DNA of 64,000 nucleotides from Couchioplanes azureus (GCF_014648355.1 NZ_BMQY01000002.1:186001-250000), one strand, 5' to 3'; counted from the stretch's first letter, positions 9,376-19,430 are shown. The notes: generated by a model not told the origin, from the letters alone. Translations and numbers: made by a program.

Positions 9376-10593
9376 CTAGCTCCGGTGGTCGCGGCTGATC
9401 GCCAGGATGGCCACGTCGTCGATGGGCCGTTCGATGCCGATGCCGCCGATGATGCGGCCGCAGAGGGCGTCGGGGTCGCCGGGTTCGACGACCTCGGCCA
9501 GTGCCTTGATGCCGACGTCGATGACCTGGTCACGGCGCTCGACGAGGCCGTCGGTGTAGAGCAGCAGCAGGGCTCCCTCGGGAAAGCCGAGGACGGTGGT
9601 CCGGCGCGGGCCGTCGAGGCGGCCGGCTCCCAGCGGCGCGTCGACCGGTGCCTCCACCGGTGCGGTGTCGCGGCCCGGCACCGCGAGCAGGGGGGACAGG
9701 TGCCCGGCGGAGGACAGGTGGACGGCGGTCCGGTCCGGGGAGATCATCGCGTACAGGGCGGTGGTGAGGTTGCCGGCCTCGAAGTGGCGCACCTTGCGGT
9801 CGAGCATGGAGAGCACCTGCCCGGGATCGTCGGCGACGAGGGCGTACGCGCGCAGGGCGCTGCGGACCCGGCCCATGACGACCGCCGAGGCCAGGCCGTG
9901 GCCGGACACGTCGCCGATGACGACGCCGGTCCAGCCCGACGGGAGGGTGAACACGTCGTACCAGTCGCCGCCGATGCCGAACTCGTGGCCCGGCACGTAC
10001 CGGGCGGCGGTGGCCAGACCGGGCAGCTCGGGAAGCTGGGCGGGCAGCAGGCTGCGCTGCAGCGCGAGCGCCGCCGACTGTTCGAGCTTGCGGGCGCGGA
10101 TCTGCCCCGCCGTGCCGGCCCGGTCGGCGGCGAGCTGCAACAGCTCGACGTCGTCGCTGGCGAACTGCCGCGGCGTCAGCGTGCCGACGTGCAGCACGCC
10201 GATGACCTCCCCGGCGGCGAAGATCGGCACGCCGAGCAGAGACCGGATTCCCCGCTCCAGCAGGATGGGATTGAGCACCTTGTCCGGGGTGACGTCGGAC
10301 AGGATCACCGGCTGGCGGGTGGCGGCGACCCGACCGGCGAACCCGCCGCCGACCGGGATGCGTACGCCGTGCCGTACCTCGTCCTCGAGGCCCTTGGCCG
10401 CGGTCGCGACCAGCTGGCGGGCGTGCGGGTCGAGCATGAGGATGGCGGCGGTGTCGGCGCCGAGCAGATCGCGCACCCGTTCCAGCAGCTCGTCGAGCAG
10501 ATCGGAGGCGTCGAGCCGGGACAGCGTGGCGTCCGTCACGGCCTTGACGCGGCGCAGCCGCTCGTCGTCGCGCATCACGCCCGGGGCACTCAC
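9376..10593 (-). CDS. GAF-SpoIIE (PP2C-type) serine phosphatase
   Basis: 405 residues from GTG at 10593. A GAF domain occupies about 20-175 (GADTAAILMLDPHARQLVATA ... GVPIFAAGEVIGVLHVG). A linker helix (LEQSAALALQRSLLPAQLP) leads into a PPM phosphatase domain with GGDWYDVF, GDVSGHG and C-terminal DDVAILAI, holding the metal-binding aspartates. Such proteins usually dephosphorylate anti-anti-sigma factors or similar. GTG 10593 is preferred because TAGGCT (10601-10606) lies 7 nt upstream, the leaderless pattern; ATG 10575 is an alternative. No anti-sigma gene is next to it. Confidence 0.88.
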   Translation of the reverse strand: MSAPGVMRDDERLRRVKAVTDATLSRLDASDLLDELLERVRDLLGADTAAILMLDPHARQLVATAAKGLEDEVRHGVRIPVGGGFAGRVAATRQPVILSDVTPDKVLNPILLERGIRSLLGVPIFAAGEVIGVLHVGTLTPRQFASDDVELLQLAADRAGTAGQIRARKLEQSAALALQRSLLPAQLPELPGLATAARYVPGHEFGIGGDWYDVFTLPSGWTGVVIGDVSGHGLASAVVMGRVRSALRAYALVADDPGQVLSMLDRKVRHFEAGNLTTALYAMISPDRTAVHLSSAGHLSPLLAVPGRDTAPVEAPVDAPLGAGRLDGPRRTTVLGFPEGALLLLYTDGLVERRDQVIDVGIKALAEVVEPGDPDALCGRIIGGIGIERPIDDVAILAISRDHRS

Positions 10594-10600
10594 CAGGGAG

Positions 10601-10606
10601 AGCCTA
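10601..10606 (-). promoter_or_regulatory. Predicted leaderless -10 box of the phosphatase gene
   Basis: TAGGCT on the minus strand ends 7 nt before the GTG start at 10593, with no ribosome site between. Confidence 0.5.
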
Positions 10607-10832
10607 GCCTGCGCCGGGGCGCGCGAGGCGATTCCGGGGGTGCCGAGGTCCCCGGCGCCCGGGTCTCGCCTTCCGCGCTGCGCACCGTGAGCCGAATGCC
10701 CGGAAATGCACGATTCCTCGAGCGAGGCATCCAATATGGGGAATTCCTGATGACAAAGGCACGAATGTCGCCCGGTTACGTCCCTCGTGGGGTTTATTGC
10801 CTGGCCCGTCCGGACCCGGTTCAATGGGGACG

Positions 10833-11090
10833 ATGACCGGCAGCAACGAGCCAGCGGCCTCCCCCGTGGACGCCGAGAAAATGGCGATGGAACAGCTCGT
10901 CGACACGCTGCAGAAGCGATTTCCCCGGATGGGGGCGACGGCTGTCGCGGATTATGTCCACGAAATCCATCGCCGTTACGACGGTGCGCCGATTCGCGAT
11001 TTCGTGCCGTTGCTCGTCGAACGCGAGGCGCGCCGGGGGCTCACCGGAACCCCCGGCGACGGCGCACCGCGCGTGCCGGCTCCCCGCTGA
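10833..11090 (+). CDS. Small three-helix-bundle protein
   Basis: 85 residues: MTGSNEPAASP, then a predicted helical domain (DTLQKRFPRMGATAVADYVH ... IRDFVPLLVEREARRGL) of the kind annotated in actinobacteria as a three-helix bundle dimerisation domain. The function is unknown. An in-frame ATG at 10824 would add three residues; neither start has a convincing Shine-Dalgarno sequence. It lies between the divergent phosphatase and the urease operon, 123 bp upstream of ureA. The 10594-10832 gap in front of it is comparatively AT-rich and probably holds divergent promoters. Confidence 0.7.
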   Translation: MTGSNEPAASPVDAEKMAMEQLVDTLQKRFPRMGATAVADYVHEIHRRYDGAPIRDFVPLLVEREARRGLTGTPGDGAPRVPAPR

Positions 11091-11213
11091 GGCCCCCGCG
11101 GCCGCCCGGCACCCCCACGGCGTGGCCGCGCGGCGCTGTGCCCGTACCCGTGCTTTGATCTCTCCAAGATCTGACGCTGAGTGACACTGCGGATACGTTC
11201 AGGGGAGGTTCGG

Positions 11214-11516
11214 TTGTTCCTCAGCCAGCACGAGCAGGAACGCCTGCTGATCCACGTCGCGGCCGACGTCGCCCGGCGCCGGCGGGATCGCGGGCTGCGC
11301 CTGAACCACCCGGAGGCCACGGCCGTCATCACCGCGTTCCTGCTGGAGGGAGCGCGCGACGGGCGCACGGTCGCCGAGCTGATGGACGAGGGACGGCGGG
11401 TGCTCGGCCGCGGCGACGTCCTGGAGGGCGTGCCCGAGATGCTCGCCGAGGTGCAGGTCGAGGCCACCTTCCCGGACGGCACCAAGCTGGTCACCGTGCA
11501 CGGGCCGATCTCGTGA
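11214..11516 (+). CDS. ureA: Urease gamma subunit
   Basis: 100 residues, exactly the usual UreA length. Family signatures are seen along the whole chain: [10 protein letters not shown] at the start, [24 protein letters not shown] in the middle and [26 protein letters not shown] at the end. A TTG start at 11214 is chosen because AGGGGAGG (11201-11208) sits 5 nt upstream; the longer GTG form (11181) would add 11 unconserved residues. UreA packs with UreB and UreC in the urease trimer. It overlaps ureB by 4 bases (GTGA). Confidence 0.92.
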   Translation: MFLSQHEQERLLIHVAADVARRRRDRGLRLNHPEATAVITAFLLEGARDGRTVAELMDEGRRVLGRGDVLEGVPEMLAEVQVEATFPDGTKLVTVHGPIS

Positions 11517-11947
11517 TCCCCGGCGAGATCCTCGCCGGGGACGGCGACATCACCATCAACCCGGACCGTCCGGTGCGGCACCTGACCGTGCGCAACACCG
11601 GCGACCGGCCGGTGCAGGTGGGCTCGCACTACCACTTCGCCGAGTCCAACGCGGCGCTCGACTTCGACCGCGACGCCGCGTGGGGGTACCGGCTCGCCGT
11701 GCCCTCCGGGACGTCGGTGCGCTTCGAGCCCGGCCTGCCGCGCGAGGTCACGCTCGTACCCCTGTCCGGGCGGCGGATCGTGCCCGGCCTGCGCGGCCTG
11801 GCCGGCGGCCCGCTGGACCCCTCGCCCCGCGACGACATCGAGCCCGCCGGCGCCCTCGACGAGGAGCTGCCCGGCAACGGGCACGGGGAGGCGACCGGAC
11901 GCCCGGACGCGCCCGGGGACCTGCCCGAGAACGGCAGCAGCCGGTGA
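11513..11947 (+). CDS. ureB: Urease beta subunit with extended C-terminus
   Basis: 144 residues. The first 100 or so match Ure[17 protein letters not shown], then [22 protein letters not shown], then [14 protein letters not shown]. The remaining 40 or so residues are an acidic, Gly/Pro-rich, probably disordered tail that standard UreB of about 101 residues lacks. It starts with GTG overlapping the ureA stop and ends in a GTGA overlap with ureC, so the three genes are translationally coupled. Confidence 0.9.
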   Translation: MIPGEILAGDGDITINPDRPVRHLTVRNTGDRPVQVGSHYHFAESNAALDFDRDAAWGYRLAVPSGTSVRFEPGLPREVTLVPLSGRRIVPGLRGLAGGPLDPSPRDDIEPAGALDEELPGNGHGEATGRPDAPGDLPENGSSR

Positions 11948-13584
11948 CCACTCTCGACCGCGTCCGCTACGCCGAGCTCTACGGTCCCACGGTGGGCGAC
12001 CGGATCCGGCTCGCCGACACCAACCTGCTGATCGAGGTCGAGCAGGACCGCAGCGCCGGCCCCTCCCCCGGCGACGAGGTGGTGTTCGGCGGCGGCAAGG
12101 TCGTCCGCGAGTCGATGGGCCAGTCCCGGGCCACCCGCGCCGAGGGCTCCCCGGACACCGTGATCACCGGCGCCGTGGTGCTCGACCACTGGGGCGTGGT
12201 GAAGGCCGACGTCGGCATCCGCGACGGCCGGATCGCCGCGCTCGGCAAGGCCGGCAACCCCGACACCATGGACGCCGTGCACCCGGACCTCGTCATCGGG
12301 CCCGGCACCGAGATCATCGCGGGCAACGGCAGGATCCTCACGGCCGGGACCGTCGACAGCCACGTGCACCTGATCTGCCCCGCCATCCTGGACAGCGCCC
12401 TGGCCGGCGGCACCACCACGATCATCGGCGGGGGCACCGGCCCCGCCGAGGGCACCAAGGCCACCACGGTCACGCCCAACGCCTGGCACGTGGCCCGGAT
12501 GCTCGAGGCCCTCGACCGCTGGCCGGTCAACGTGCTGCTGCTCGGCAAGGGCAACACCACGAGCGAGGAGTCGCTGCGCGAGCAGCTGCGCGGCGGCGCC
12601 GGCGGCCTCAAGCTGCACGAGGCCTGGGGCACCACACCGGCGGCCATCGACGCGGCGCTGAAGGTCGCCGACGCGTGCGGGGTCCAGGTGGCCGTCCACG
12701 CCGACACGCTGCACGAGACCGGGTTCGTCGAGGAGACCCTGCGGGCCGTCGCCGGGCGGACGATCCACGCCTACCACACCGAGGGGGCGGGCGGCGGGCG
12801 GGCGCCGGACGCCATCACCGTCGCCGCGCTCCCCCACGTGCTGCCGTCGTCGACCAACGCGACCCTGCCGTACACGCGCAACACCCTCGACGAGCGCCTC
12901 GACCTGCCGGTCGCCGAGGACCTGCTGCACGACCTCGGCGCGATCTCCATGATCGGCTCCGGCTCGCCGGCCATGGGCCGCGCCGGCGAGGTCGTGACGC
13001 GGACCTGGCAGACCGCCCACGTGATGAAGGCCCGCCGGGGCGCGCTGCACGGCGACGGCGCCGCCGACAACCTGCGCGCCCGGCGCTACGTGGCGAAGTA
13101 CACGATCAACCCCGCGATCACCCACGGCATCGCCGGCCAGGTCGGCTCGGTCGAGCCCGGCAAGCTCGCCGACCTCGTGCTCTGGGACCCGGCCTTCTTC
13201 GGCGTACGGCCGGCGCTGGTGCTCAAGGGTGGCATGATCGCGTACGCGCAGCTGGGCGACGCCGGCGCCGCGATCCCCATGCCCCAGCCGGTGCTGCCCC
13301 GGGCGATGTTCGGCGCCTGCGGGGTGGTGCCCGCGGTGACCTCGCTGGCCTTCGTCGCCCCGGCGGCGATCGACGCGCTGCTCGCCGACCGGATCGGGCT
13401 CAAGCGGGGGCTCGCGCCGGTGGCGGGCACCCGGACGGTGAGCAAGGCGGACCTCCCGCTGAACGACGCGACGCCGCGCATCGAGGTGGCGCCCGGCACA
13501 GGCACGGTGCGCATCGACGGCGAGGTCGTCGAACCGGACCCGGTCACCGAACTCCCCCTGGCCCAGCGCTACCACCTGTTCTGA
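11944..13584 (+). CDS. ureC: Urease alpha-subunit homologue lacking the catalytic flap
   Basis: 546 residues, some 20-27 shorter than typical UreC. Nickel ligands kept (Klebsiella numbering): HVH (134/136), the carbamylated lysine in KLHE (217), and the His246 and His272 positions ([11 protein letters not shown] and YHTEGAGGG). The mobile flap between NTLDE.LD and AEDLLHDLG, normally carrying Cys319-His320-His321 and Arg336, is missing around 12890-12920. The Asp360 ligand position (usual SSDSQAMGR) reads GSGSPAMGR, with the Asp codon replaced by Gly at 12961-12963. No ureDEFG accessory gene follows. It is therefore either a divergent amidohydrolase or an inactive urease. GTG start overlaps ureB. 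Confidence 0.9.
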   Translation: MTTLDRVRYAELYGPTVGDRIRLADTNLLIEVEQDRSAGPSPGDEVVFGGGKVVRESMGQSRATRAEGSPDTVITGAVVLDHWGVVKADVGIRDGRIAALGKAGNPDTMDAVHPDLVIGPGTEIIAGNGRILTAGTVDSHVHLICPAILDSALAGGTTTIIGGGTGPAEGTKATTVTPNAWHVARMLEALDRWPVNVLLLGKGNTTSEESLREQLRGGAGGLKLHEAWGTTPAAIDAALKVADACGVQVAVHADTLHETGFVEETLRAVAGRTIHAYHTEGAGGGRAPDAITVAALPHVLPSSTNATLPYTRNTLDERLDLPVAEDLLHDLGAISMIGSGSPAMGRAGEVVTRTWQTAHVMKARRGALHGDGAADNLRARRYVAKYTINPAITHGIAGQVGSVEPGKLADLVLWDPAFFGVRPALVLKGGMIAYAQLGDAGAAIPMPQPVLPRAMFGACGVVPAVTSLAFVAPAAIDALLADRIGLKRGLAPVAGTRTVSKADLPLNDATPRIEVAPGTGTVRIDGEVVEPDPVTELPLAQRYHLF

Positions 13585-13694
13585 GCGACGCGGCGCGGAC
13601 GTCATGCGCGCAGGAGGATGCCGGGGCGCCGCGGGAGGCGGACCCTGCCCTGTGGATGTCCGGCAGGGTTCGCCGGGCGGGAGGGCGGTGCGCA

Positions 13695-15125
13695 ATGGAC
13701 GCACGGGTCGAGGCGGGACGGCCGAGGGGGGAGCTGCGCCGGGCGCTGGTCCCGTTCGCGCTGGCACAGTTCATCTGCAGCTTCGCCGGCTCGAACATGA
13801 ATGTGATGATCAACGATATCAGCACCGACCTCGGCACCACCGTGCAGGGCGTGCAGGTGGCCATCACCATCTTCCTGCTGGTGATGGCGGCGCTGATGAT
13901 CCCCGCCGGCAAGCTGACCGACCGCTGGGGCCGCAAGCGGTGCCTCACCGCCGGGCTGGTGGTCTACGGCGTCGGCGCCCTGCTGAGCGCGGTGGCACCG
14001 GGCCTGGGCGTGCTCATTCTCGGCAACTCCATCCTCGAGGGCGTGGGCACGGCGCTGCTGATCCCGCCCGTCTACATCCTCACGACCCTGCTCTTCACCG
14101 ACCTCGCCTCGCGGGCCCGGGCGTTCGGCGCGATCAGCGCCCTCGGCGGCATCGGCGCGGCCGCCGGACCGCTGATCGGCGGGTTCATCACCTCGGCGTT
14201 CAGCTGGCGCGCCGCCTTCGGACTGCAGGTCCTGATCATCGTGGTGATCGTGGCGCTGAGCCGGCGCTGGGTCCACGACCCGCTGCCGCCGGATCCCACG
14301 CGCCCGTTCGACGTGGGCGGCGCGGTCCTGTCGGCGGCGGGACTGCTGCTCGTCGTCACGGGCATCCTGGCGGCCGACGACAGCCTGTGGCTCATGAGCG
14401 GCCTGCTCCTCGCCGGCGCCCTCGTGCTGACCTGGTTCTTCCTCTCCATGCGGGCCAAGGAGCGCGCGGGGCGCGACGCCCTGTTGTCGATGACGCTGTT
14501 CCGCAGCCGTACCTCGAACCTGGGCCTGGTCACGCAGAACGTCCAGTGGCTGATGCTGATGGGCACGTCCTTCACCGTGTCGGCGTACCTGCAGGTGGTG
14601 CGCGGCTACAACGCCGTCGAGACGGGCCTGATCTTCACCGCGACCACGGCCGGCCTGCTGGCGTCCTCGCTGGCCGCGGAGCGGCTCGCCCGGCGGCGGG
14701 CCCAGCGGACCATCATCGTGGTGGGCTTCGCCGTCACCATCGGCGGCGTCGTCACCGGCCTGCTCATGGCGCGCGGCGGCAGTCCCGTGTGGACCCTGCT
14801 GCCCGGGCTCTGCCTGATCGGACTGGGGCTGGGCGCGATGCTGACACCCTCGGTGAACATCGTGCAGTCCAGCTTCGGCGAGGAGATGCAGGGCGAGATC
14901 TCCGGCCTCTCCCGCAGCGTGTCCAACCTCGGCTCCTCGCTGGGCGCGGCGCTGGCCGGCACCATCCTCGTCGCGGGCCTCACCGCCACGCCGGAGCGGT
15001 CGTACGCCCTGGCGATGGCCGCCGTGGCGGCCGCCGGCGTCATCGGCCTGGTCGCCGCGCTGCTGCTCCCCCGCCACCTCGGCAAGCCGGCCCCGGCCCT
15101 CGGCGAACCGGGACCGGCGGCGTGA
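13695..15125 (+). CDS. MFS transporter, DHA2-type drug exporter
   Basis: 476 residues with about 14 predicted membrane helices. The MFS motif A appears as GKLTDRWGRKR after TM2, and the motif C region as GGIGAAAGPLIGGFI. These fit proton-driven multidrug exporters of the DHA2 branch. Start ATG at 13695 follows a GAGGG purine run; the longer frame upstream overlaps ureC in another frame. It begins 110 bp after ureC, and I see no functional link. It ends convergently 42 bp from the GH13 gene. Confidence 0.85.
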   Translation: MDARVEAGRPRGELRRALVPFALAQFICSFAGSNMNVMINDISTDLGTTVQGVQVAITIFLLVMAALMIPAGKLTDRWGRKRCLTAGLVVYGVGALLSAVAPGLGVLILGNSILEGVGTALLIPPVYILTTLLFTDLASRARAFGAISALGGIGAAAGPLIGGFITSAFSWRAAFGLQVLIIVVIVALSRRWVHDPLPPDPTRPFDVGGAVLSAAGLLLVVTGILAADDSLWLMSGLLLAGALVLTWFFLSMRAKERAGRDALLSMTLFRSRTSNLGLVTQNVQWLMLMGTSFTVSAYLQVVRGYNAVETGLIFTATTAGLLASSLAAERLARRRAQRTIIVVGFAVTIGGVVTGLLMARGGSPVWTLLPGLCLIGLGLGAMLTPSVNIVQSSFGEEMQGEISGLSRSVSNLGSSLGAALAGTILVAGLTATPERSYALAMAAVAAAGVIGLVAALLLPRHLGKPAPALGEPGPAA

Positions 15126-15167
15126 CCGGCGCCGGTCCCGGGGCCAGGGCCGGGGCCCGCGGGGCGG

Positions 15168-16640
15168 TCAGCGCCGTTCCAGGGCCAGCACGTGGGCGCC
15201 CCACGGCGGCAAATCCACGTAGAGGCCCGCACCCGCGAGCTCGGCGCCGTCGCGCCGGTAGACCTGTCCGTCCAGCAGGTCGGTGAGCTTCCAGTCGTGG
15301 CCGCGCAGGGCTTCCCACGGCAGGCACACGCGGCCCTGCGAGGCGTGGCCGGCCAGGTTGACGACGATCAGGTGGTGCGGGAGGCTGCCGTGCCAGGCCC
15401 AGGCCAGCAGGTCGTGATGCGTCGGGTTGTCCGGCCACCCGGTGGCGCCCAGCAGGATCCAGCTCCCGCGCCGCACCTGGGCCGCCGCGACCATCAGGCG
15501 CCGGTAGAACCGGGCCAGTTCGCCGTCGACCGGCTCGTCCGGGCGCCGGCCCAGGAACACCGGCAGCTGCGTCCGCCGCCCCTCGAGCTGGCCGTCGTGC
15601 CACAGCGTGGCGCCCGGGAGCGTGGCGACGGCCACCGCGGCGGCGCGGTCGCGTCCACCGGCGAACGCGGTGGCGGCGCGCGGCTCGTCGTGGTTCTCGA
15701 TGAATCGCACGAGCCGCCGCTGATAGTCCACGCGGGCACCGAGGTGCATCCGTACGGCGCCGGCATCCTCGTGGGCGAGGCGGTCGTACAGGCGCTTGTC
15801 GTAACAGAAGTCGAAGCCGTGCTGCTGCAAGGTCCATTCCATGTCCCAGTACGCCTCGGCGATCAGCACCGCCCCCGGATGCCGGCGGCGCAGCCGGGCG
15901 ACGACCACCGGCCAGAACTCCTCGAACGGCGCCGGACCGGCGTGCGCGCCCCAGGTCTTGCCGAACACGTCGTTGGTGAGCAGCATCGCCATGTCGCAGC
16001 GGACGCCGTCGCACTGGTCGAGGATGTGGCCCAGGACCTCCGCCGTGCGCTGGCGCACCTCGCCCCGGTAGGCGTTGAGCTGGACGACGTCGGGCCACGG
16101 CGGGAAGTACGGGTCGCGGCCGTGCGCCAGCACCCGTCCGCCGATCTCGCACCATGCCTCCGGTGCCGCCGCCCGGTCCGCGGCGGTGCCCTGCACGAAC
16201 CAGTCCGGGTGCGCCGTCACGGCCGGGTGGTCGGGGGCGACATGGTTGGGCACGTAGTCGAGGATGAGCCGCAACCCGCGCCGGCCCAGCTGCGCGCGGG
16301 CCACGGCGAGCGCGGCCGGGCCACCCAGCCGGGCGTCGACCACGTACCGGCGTACGCAGTACGGCGACCCGGCGACGTCCGCGGGGGTCAGATCCGGCAG
16401 TGCCGTCCGGAACGCCTGCTGCAGCCCGGCGTCGTGGCGGGCCACCTCCAGGCCCGCCGGGCTGCGCTCCCACACTCCCATCAGCCACACGGCGTCGGTG
16501 CCCGCCGGTGCCAGCTCGTCCCAGACCCGCGCCGGCAGGTCGGCGAGCGTCGCCGAGGGGCCCAGGCACCGCCTCAGCCCGGTCAGCCAGGGCAGCGTGT
16601 CCACCTCGTACACCACGGGATGCGACGGCCATCCGGTCAT
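15168..16640 (-). CDS. GH13 alpha-amylase-family glycosidase
   Basis: 490 residues. All four GH13 regions are visible: DYVPNHV (128-134), GVRCDMAM with nucleophile Asp216, AEAYWDME with acid/base Glu262, and ENHDEP (315-320). It has no signal peptide, so it acts in the cytoplasm on an alpha-glucoside or maltooligosaccharide-like substrate; specificity cannot be told. It is the second gene of a two-gene operon: its ATG overlaps the stop of the GH63-like gene (ATGA). By position it is controlled by the operator at 19410-19426. Confidence 0.9.
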   Translation of the reverse strand: MTGWPSHPVVYEVDTLPWLTGLRRCLGPSATLADLPARVWDELAPAGTDAVWLMGVWERSPAGLEVARHDAGLQQAFRTALPDLTPADVAGSPYCVRRYVVDARLGGPAALAVARAQLGRRGLRLILDYVPNHVAPDHPAVTAHPDWFVQGTAADRAAAPEAWCEIGGRVLAHGRDPYFPPWPDVVQLNAYRGEVRQRTAEVLGHILDQCDGVRCDMAMLLTNDVFGKTWGAHAGPAPFEEFWPVVVARLRRRHPGAVLIAEAYWDMEWTLQQHGFDFCYDKRLYDRLAHEDAGAVRMHLGARVDYQRRLVRFIENHDEPRAATAFAGGRDRAAAVAVATLPGATLWHDGQLEGRRTQLPVFLGRRPDEPVDGELARFYRRLMVAAAQVRRGSWILLGATGWPDNPTHHDLLAWAWHGSLPHHLIVVNLAGHASQGRVCLPWEALRGHDWKLTDLLDGQVYRRDGAELAGAGLYVDLPPWGAHVLALERR

Positions 16641-19375
16641 CGGGTGTCCCTTCCCGGCCGCTCGCGCCGGCCGCCGATCAGGCCGTGTGCGAGCAGTTCC
16701 TCGCCCGTCAGGCCGGCGAACATGTGGGGCAGCACGGCGACGAGCCCGGTCCAGCCGGTCTGGTGGCTGGCGCCCAGGCCCGCCCCGTCGTCGCCGTGGA
16801 AGTACTCGGAGAACGTCACCAGCTCGCGCCAGTGCTCGTCCTCGGCGAAGATCGTCTGACCGCCGTAGCACGGGCGGCGCCCGGCGGCGTCCGGCAGGAA
16901 GATCCGCATCAGCCGGTCGGAGATCTCCCGGGCCACCTCGAAGAGCGTCATCCGGGTCCCCGAGCCGGTCGGGCACTCGACGGTGAACTCGTCGCCGTAG
17001 CAGACGTACAGGTTGAGCAGCGCCCGGATCATCAGCGCGTTCATCGGGAACCAGATCGGGCCGCGCCAGTTGGAGTTGCCGCCGAACATGCCGCTGCGGG
17101 ACTCCGCCGGCAGGTACGACACCTCGAACCGGCGGCCGTCCACCTCCAGCTCGTACGGCCGCCCGGCATGGTGGCGCGAGAGCGAGCGCAGCCCGTACGG
17201 GCTGAGGAACTCGTCCTCGTCGAGCATGCGGGCCAGGATGCGGCGCAGGCGCGACTCGTCGAAGAGCGCGAGCAGGCGGTTGCCGTTCGCGCCCCGGGCG
17301 CCGCCGTGCGAGAGCACCGACGCCACGCTCGGATGGCGGGCGAGGAAGTCGCGGGCGGTGTCGAGCAGCTCCGGATGCCCGGCCGTCACCTCCGGGCCGA
17401 GCACGGTCGCCGCCGCCAGCGGGAGCAGTCCGACCATCGAGCGCACCCGCAACCGCGTGGCGCCGCCGCCGGGCGTGCGCAGCAGGTCGTAGAAGAAGCC
17501 GTCCTCCTCGTCCCACATGGTCTCGGTCTTGCCGGCCGTACGGTTGACGGCGACCGCGATCCAGGCGAAGTGCTCGAAGAAGGTCTGCGCCTGCTCCAGG
17601 TAGACCGGGTCCTCCGCGGCCAGCTCGACGGCGATCTGCAGCATGTTCTGGCAGTACAGGGCCATCCACGCGGTGCCGTCCGCCTGGTCCAGGTGCCCGC
17701 CGGTGGGCAGCGGGGCGCTGCGGTCGAAGACGCCGATGTTGTCCAGGCCGAGGAAGCCGCCCTGGAAGACGTTGCGCCCGTCGACGTCCTTGCGGTTGAC
17801 CCACCAGGTGAAGTTCTTGGCGAGTTTGTGGAACGCGTTCTCCAGCCAGGCCCGGTCGCCGTGGCCGGTCCGCGACTTCTCGAACTGGTACAGCAGGTAG
17901 GTGGCCCACGCCTGCACCGGCGGGTTGACGTCGCCGAAGTTCCACTCGTACGCCGGGACCTGGCCGTTGGGGTGCAGGTAGCGCCGGCTCAGCAGCAGGT
18001 CGAGCTGTCCCTTGGCGAAGTCGACGTCCACCAGGCCCAGGGTGACCGCGTGGAACGCCAGGTCCCAGGCCGCGAACCAGGGGTACTCCCAGGTGTCGGG
18101 CATCGAGATGACGTCGTGGGCCAGCAGGTGGAACCAGTCGCCGTTGCGGATCCCCTGGGCGTCGAGCGGGTCCAGGCCGTGCTCGGTGAGCCACTGCTCC
18201 ACGTCGTAGCCGAAGTACTGCTTGCTCCACAGCATGCCGGCGAGCGCCTGCCGGGCCACCTGCCGTTCGGCGTCGCCGAGCTCGGGCGCCAGCGCGCCCG
18301 CATAGAACTCGTCGGCCTCGGCCCGGCGCTGCCGCACGATCTCGTCGAAGTCCTCCGCCGCGGTGCGCCCGTCCCCGGCTCCCGCGACGACCGCCTGGTC
18401 GGTGAGCCGCACCCGGATCGTCGCCGAGCCGCCGGGAGGCAGGGTCAGCGGGACGTCGACCGCGACCTTGGTGCCGGTCGCGGTGGGGTTCACCGCGGTG
18501 GTGTCGCCACCGACGACGAACCGGCCGATGCCGTCCTTGACGTACGGCGACGGGTTGGGCGTGCCGAACAGCCGCTCGGTGTTGGTGTCGTTGTCGGTGA
18601 ACAGCAGCCGGTGCGCGCCCTGGCAGAGCAGCCAGCGGTCGCCCAGCTCGGCGTGGCGGGCCACGACGACCGCGGCCCCGGGCACGCCCGGCACCTCCCC
18701 CAGCGACGGCCGGGCGCCGCCGGAGCCCCACGACCAGGTGTTGCGGAACCACAGCGTCGGCAGCAGGCGCAGCTCGGCCGGATCGGGGCCGCGGTTGTGC
18801 ACGGTCACCCGCAGCAGCACGTCCTCCGGCGCGGCCTTGGCGTACTCCACCACGACGTCGAAGTACCGGCTGTCGGCGAAGACTCCGGTGTCGAGCAGCT
18901 CGTACTCGAACTCGTCGCGGCCGCGGGATCGGTTGGTCGCGACCAGGTCGGCGTACGGATACTCGCGCTGCGGGTACTTGTAGAGCATCCGCTGGTAGGA
19001 GTGCGTGGGTGTGGCGTCCAGGTAGAAGTAGTACTCCTTGACGTCCTCGCCGTGGTTGCCCTCGGCGTTGGTCAGCCCGAAGAACCGCTCCTTGAGGATG
19101 GGGTCGCGCCCGTTCCACAGCGCCAGCGCCAGGCACAGCCGCTGCTCGTCGTCGCTGAAGCCGGCGATGCCGTCCTCGCCCCACCGGTACGCGCGGCTGC
19201 GCGCCTGATCGTGCGTGAGATACCCCCAGGCGTCACCGCCGGCGCTGTAGTCCTCACGGACCGTGCCCCATTGCCGTTCGCTCAGGTAGGGACCCCACCG
19301 GCGCCAGCCGGCGCCCGTCGTGCCGGCCTCGCGCAGCCGTCGCTGCTCGGACCCGGAGGAATCTGCCATCGTCAT
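16637..19375 (-). CDS. GH63/MGH1-like glycoside hydrolase
   Basis: 912 residues, cytoplasmic. The N-terminal part starts with a [15 protein letters not shown] segment and looks like a beta-sandwich region. The C-terminal half is an (alpha/alpha)6-barrel of the GH63/MGH1-like type: [55 protein letters not shown] and [15 protein letters not shown]. Candidate catalytic acids lie in the WDLAF and YEW segments. The substrate is unknown but likely an alpha-glucoside. Start 19375 is supported by the promoter geometry: a -10-like GACCAT 6 nt upstream and an operator centred 43 bp upstream. It is translationally coupled to the GH13 gene. Confidence 0.85.
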   Translation of the reverse strand: MTMADSSGSEQRRLREAGTTGAGWRRWGPYLSERQWGTVREDYSAGGDAWGYLTHDQARSRAYRWGEDGIAGFSDDEQRLCLALALWNGRDPILKERFFGLTNAEGNHGEDVKEYYFYLDATPTHSYQRMLYKYPQREYPYADLVATNRSRGRDEFEYELLDTGVFADSRYFDVVVEYAKAAPEDVLLRVTVHNRGPDPAELRLLPTLWFRNTWSWGSGGARPSLGEVPGVPGAAVVVARHAELGDRWLLCQGAHRLLFTDNDTNTERLFGTPNPSPYVKDGIGRFVVGGDTTAVNPTATGTKVAVDVPLTLPPGGSATIRVRLTDQAVVAGAGDGRTAAEDFDEIVRQRRAEADEFYAGALAPELGDAERQVARQALAGMLWSKQYFGYDVEQWLTEHGLDPLDAQGIRNGDWFHLLAHDVISMPDTWEYPWFAAWDLAFHAVTLGLVDVDFAKGQLDLLLSRRYLHPNGQVPAYEWNFGDVNPPVQAWATYLLYQFEKSRTGHGDRAWLENAFHKLAKNFTWWVNRKDVDGRNVFQGGFLGLDNIGVFDRSAPLPTGGHLDQADGTAWMALYCQNMLQIAVELAAEDPVYLEQAQTFFEHFAWIAVAVNRTAGKTETMWDEEDGFFYDLLRTPGGGATRLRVRSMVGLLPLAAATVLGPEVTAGHPELLDTARDFLARHPSVASVLSHGGARGANGNRLLALFDESRLRRILARMLDEDEFLSPYGLRSLSRHHAGRPYELEVDGRRFEVSYLPAESRSGMFGGNSNWRGPIWFPMNALMIRALLNLYVCYGDEFTVECPTGSGTRMTLFEVAREISDRLMRIFLPDAAGRRPCYGGQTIFAEDEHWRELVTFSEYFHGDDGAGLGASHQTGWTGLVAVLPHMFAGLTGEELLAHGLIGGRRERPGRDTR

Positions 19376-19409
19376 GCCGCCATGGTCGCCACGCCCGGCG
19401 GCGCACACG

Positions 19410-19426
19410 TCACCCCTCGAGGATGA
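19410..19426 (-). promoter_or_regulatory. Inverted GGATGA box 1 (glycosidase operon)
   Basis: TCACCC-CTCGA-GGATGA. Its centre is 43 bp upstream of the 19375 start codon. The -10-like GACCAT (19382-19387, minus strand) ends 6 nt before the ATG, so a leaderless mRNA is predicted. Confidence 0.75.
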
Positions 19427-19430
19427 GCAC

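Noticed and set aside
11171..11199. CTGACG-N17-TACGTT as the ureA promoter
   Set aside because: The implied transcription start (about 11206) would cut into the AGGGGAGG ribosome site, so the match is probably fortuitous.
15126..15167. GC-rich segment between the MFS and GH13 genes as a terminator
   Set aside because: Only short imperfect pairings; no stem comparable to those at 28420 or 62771.
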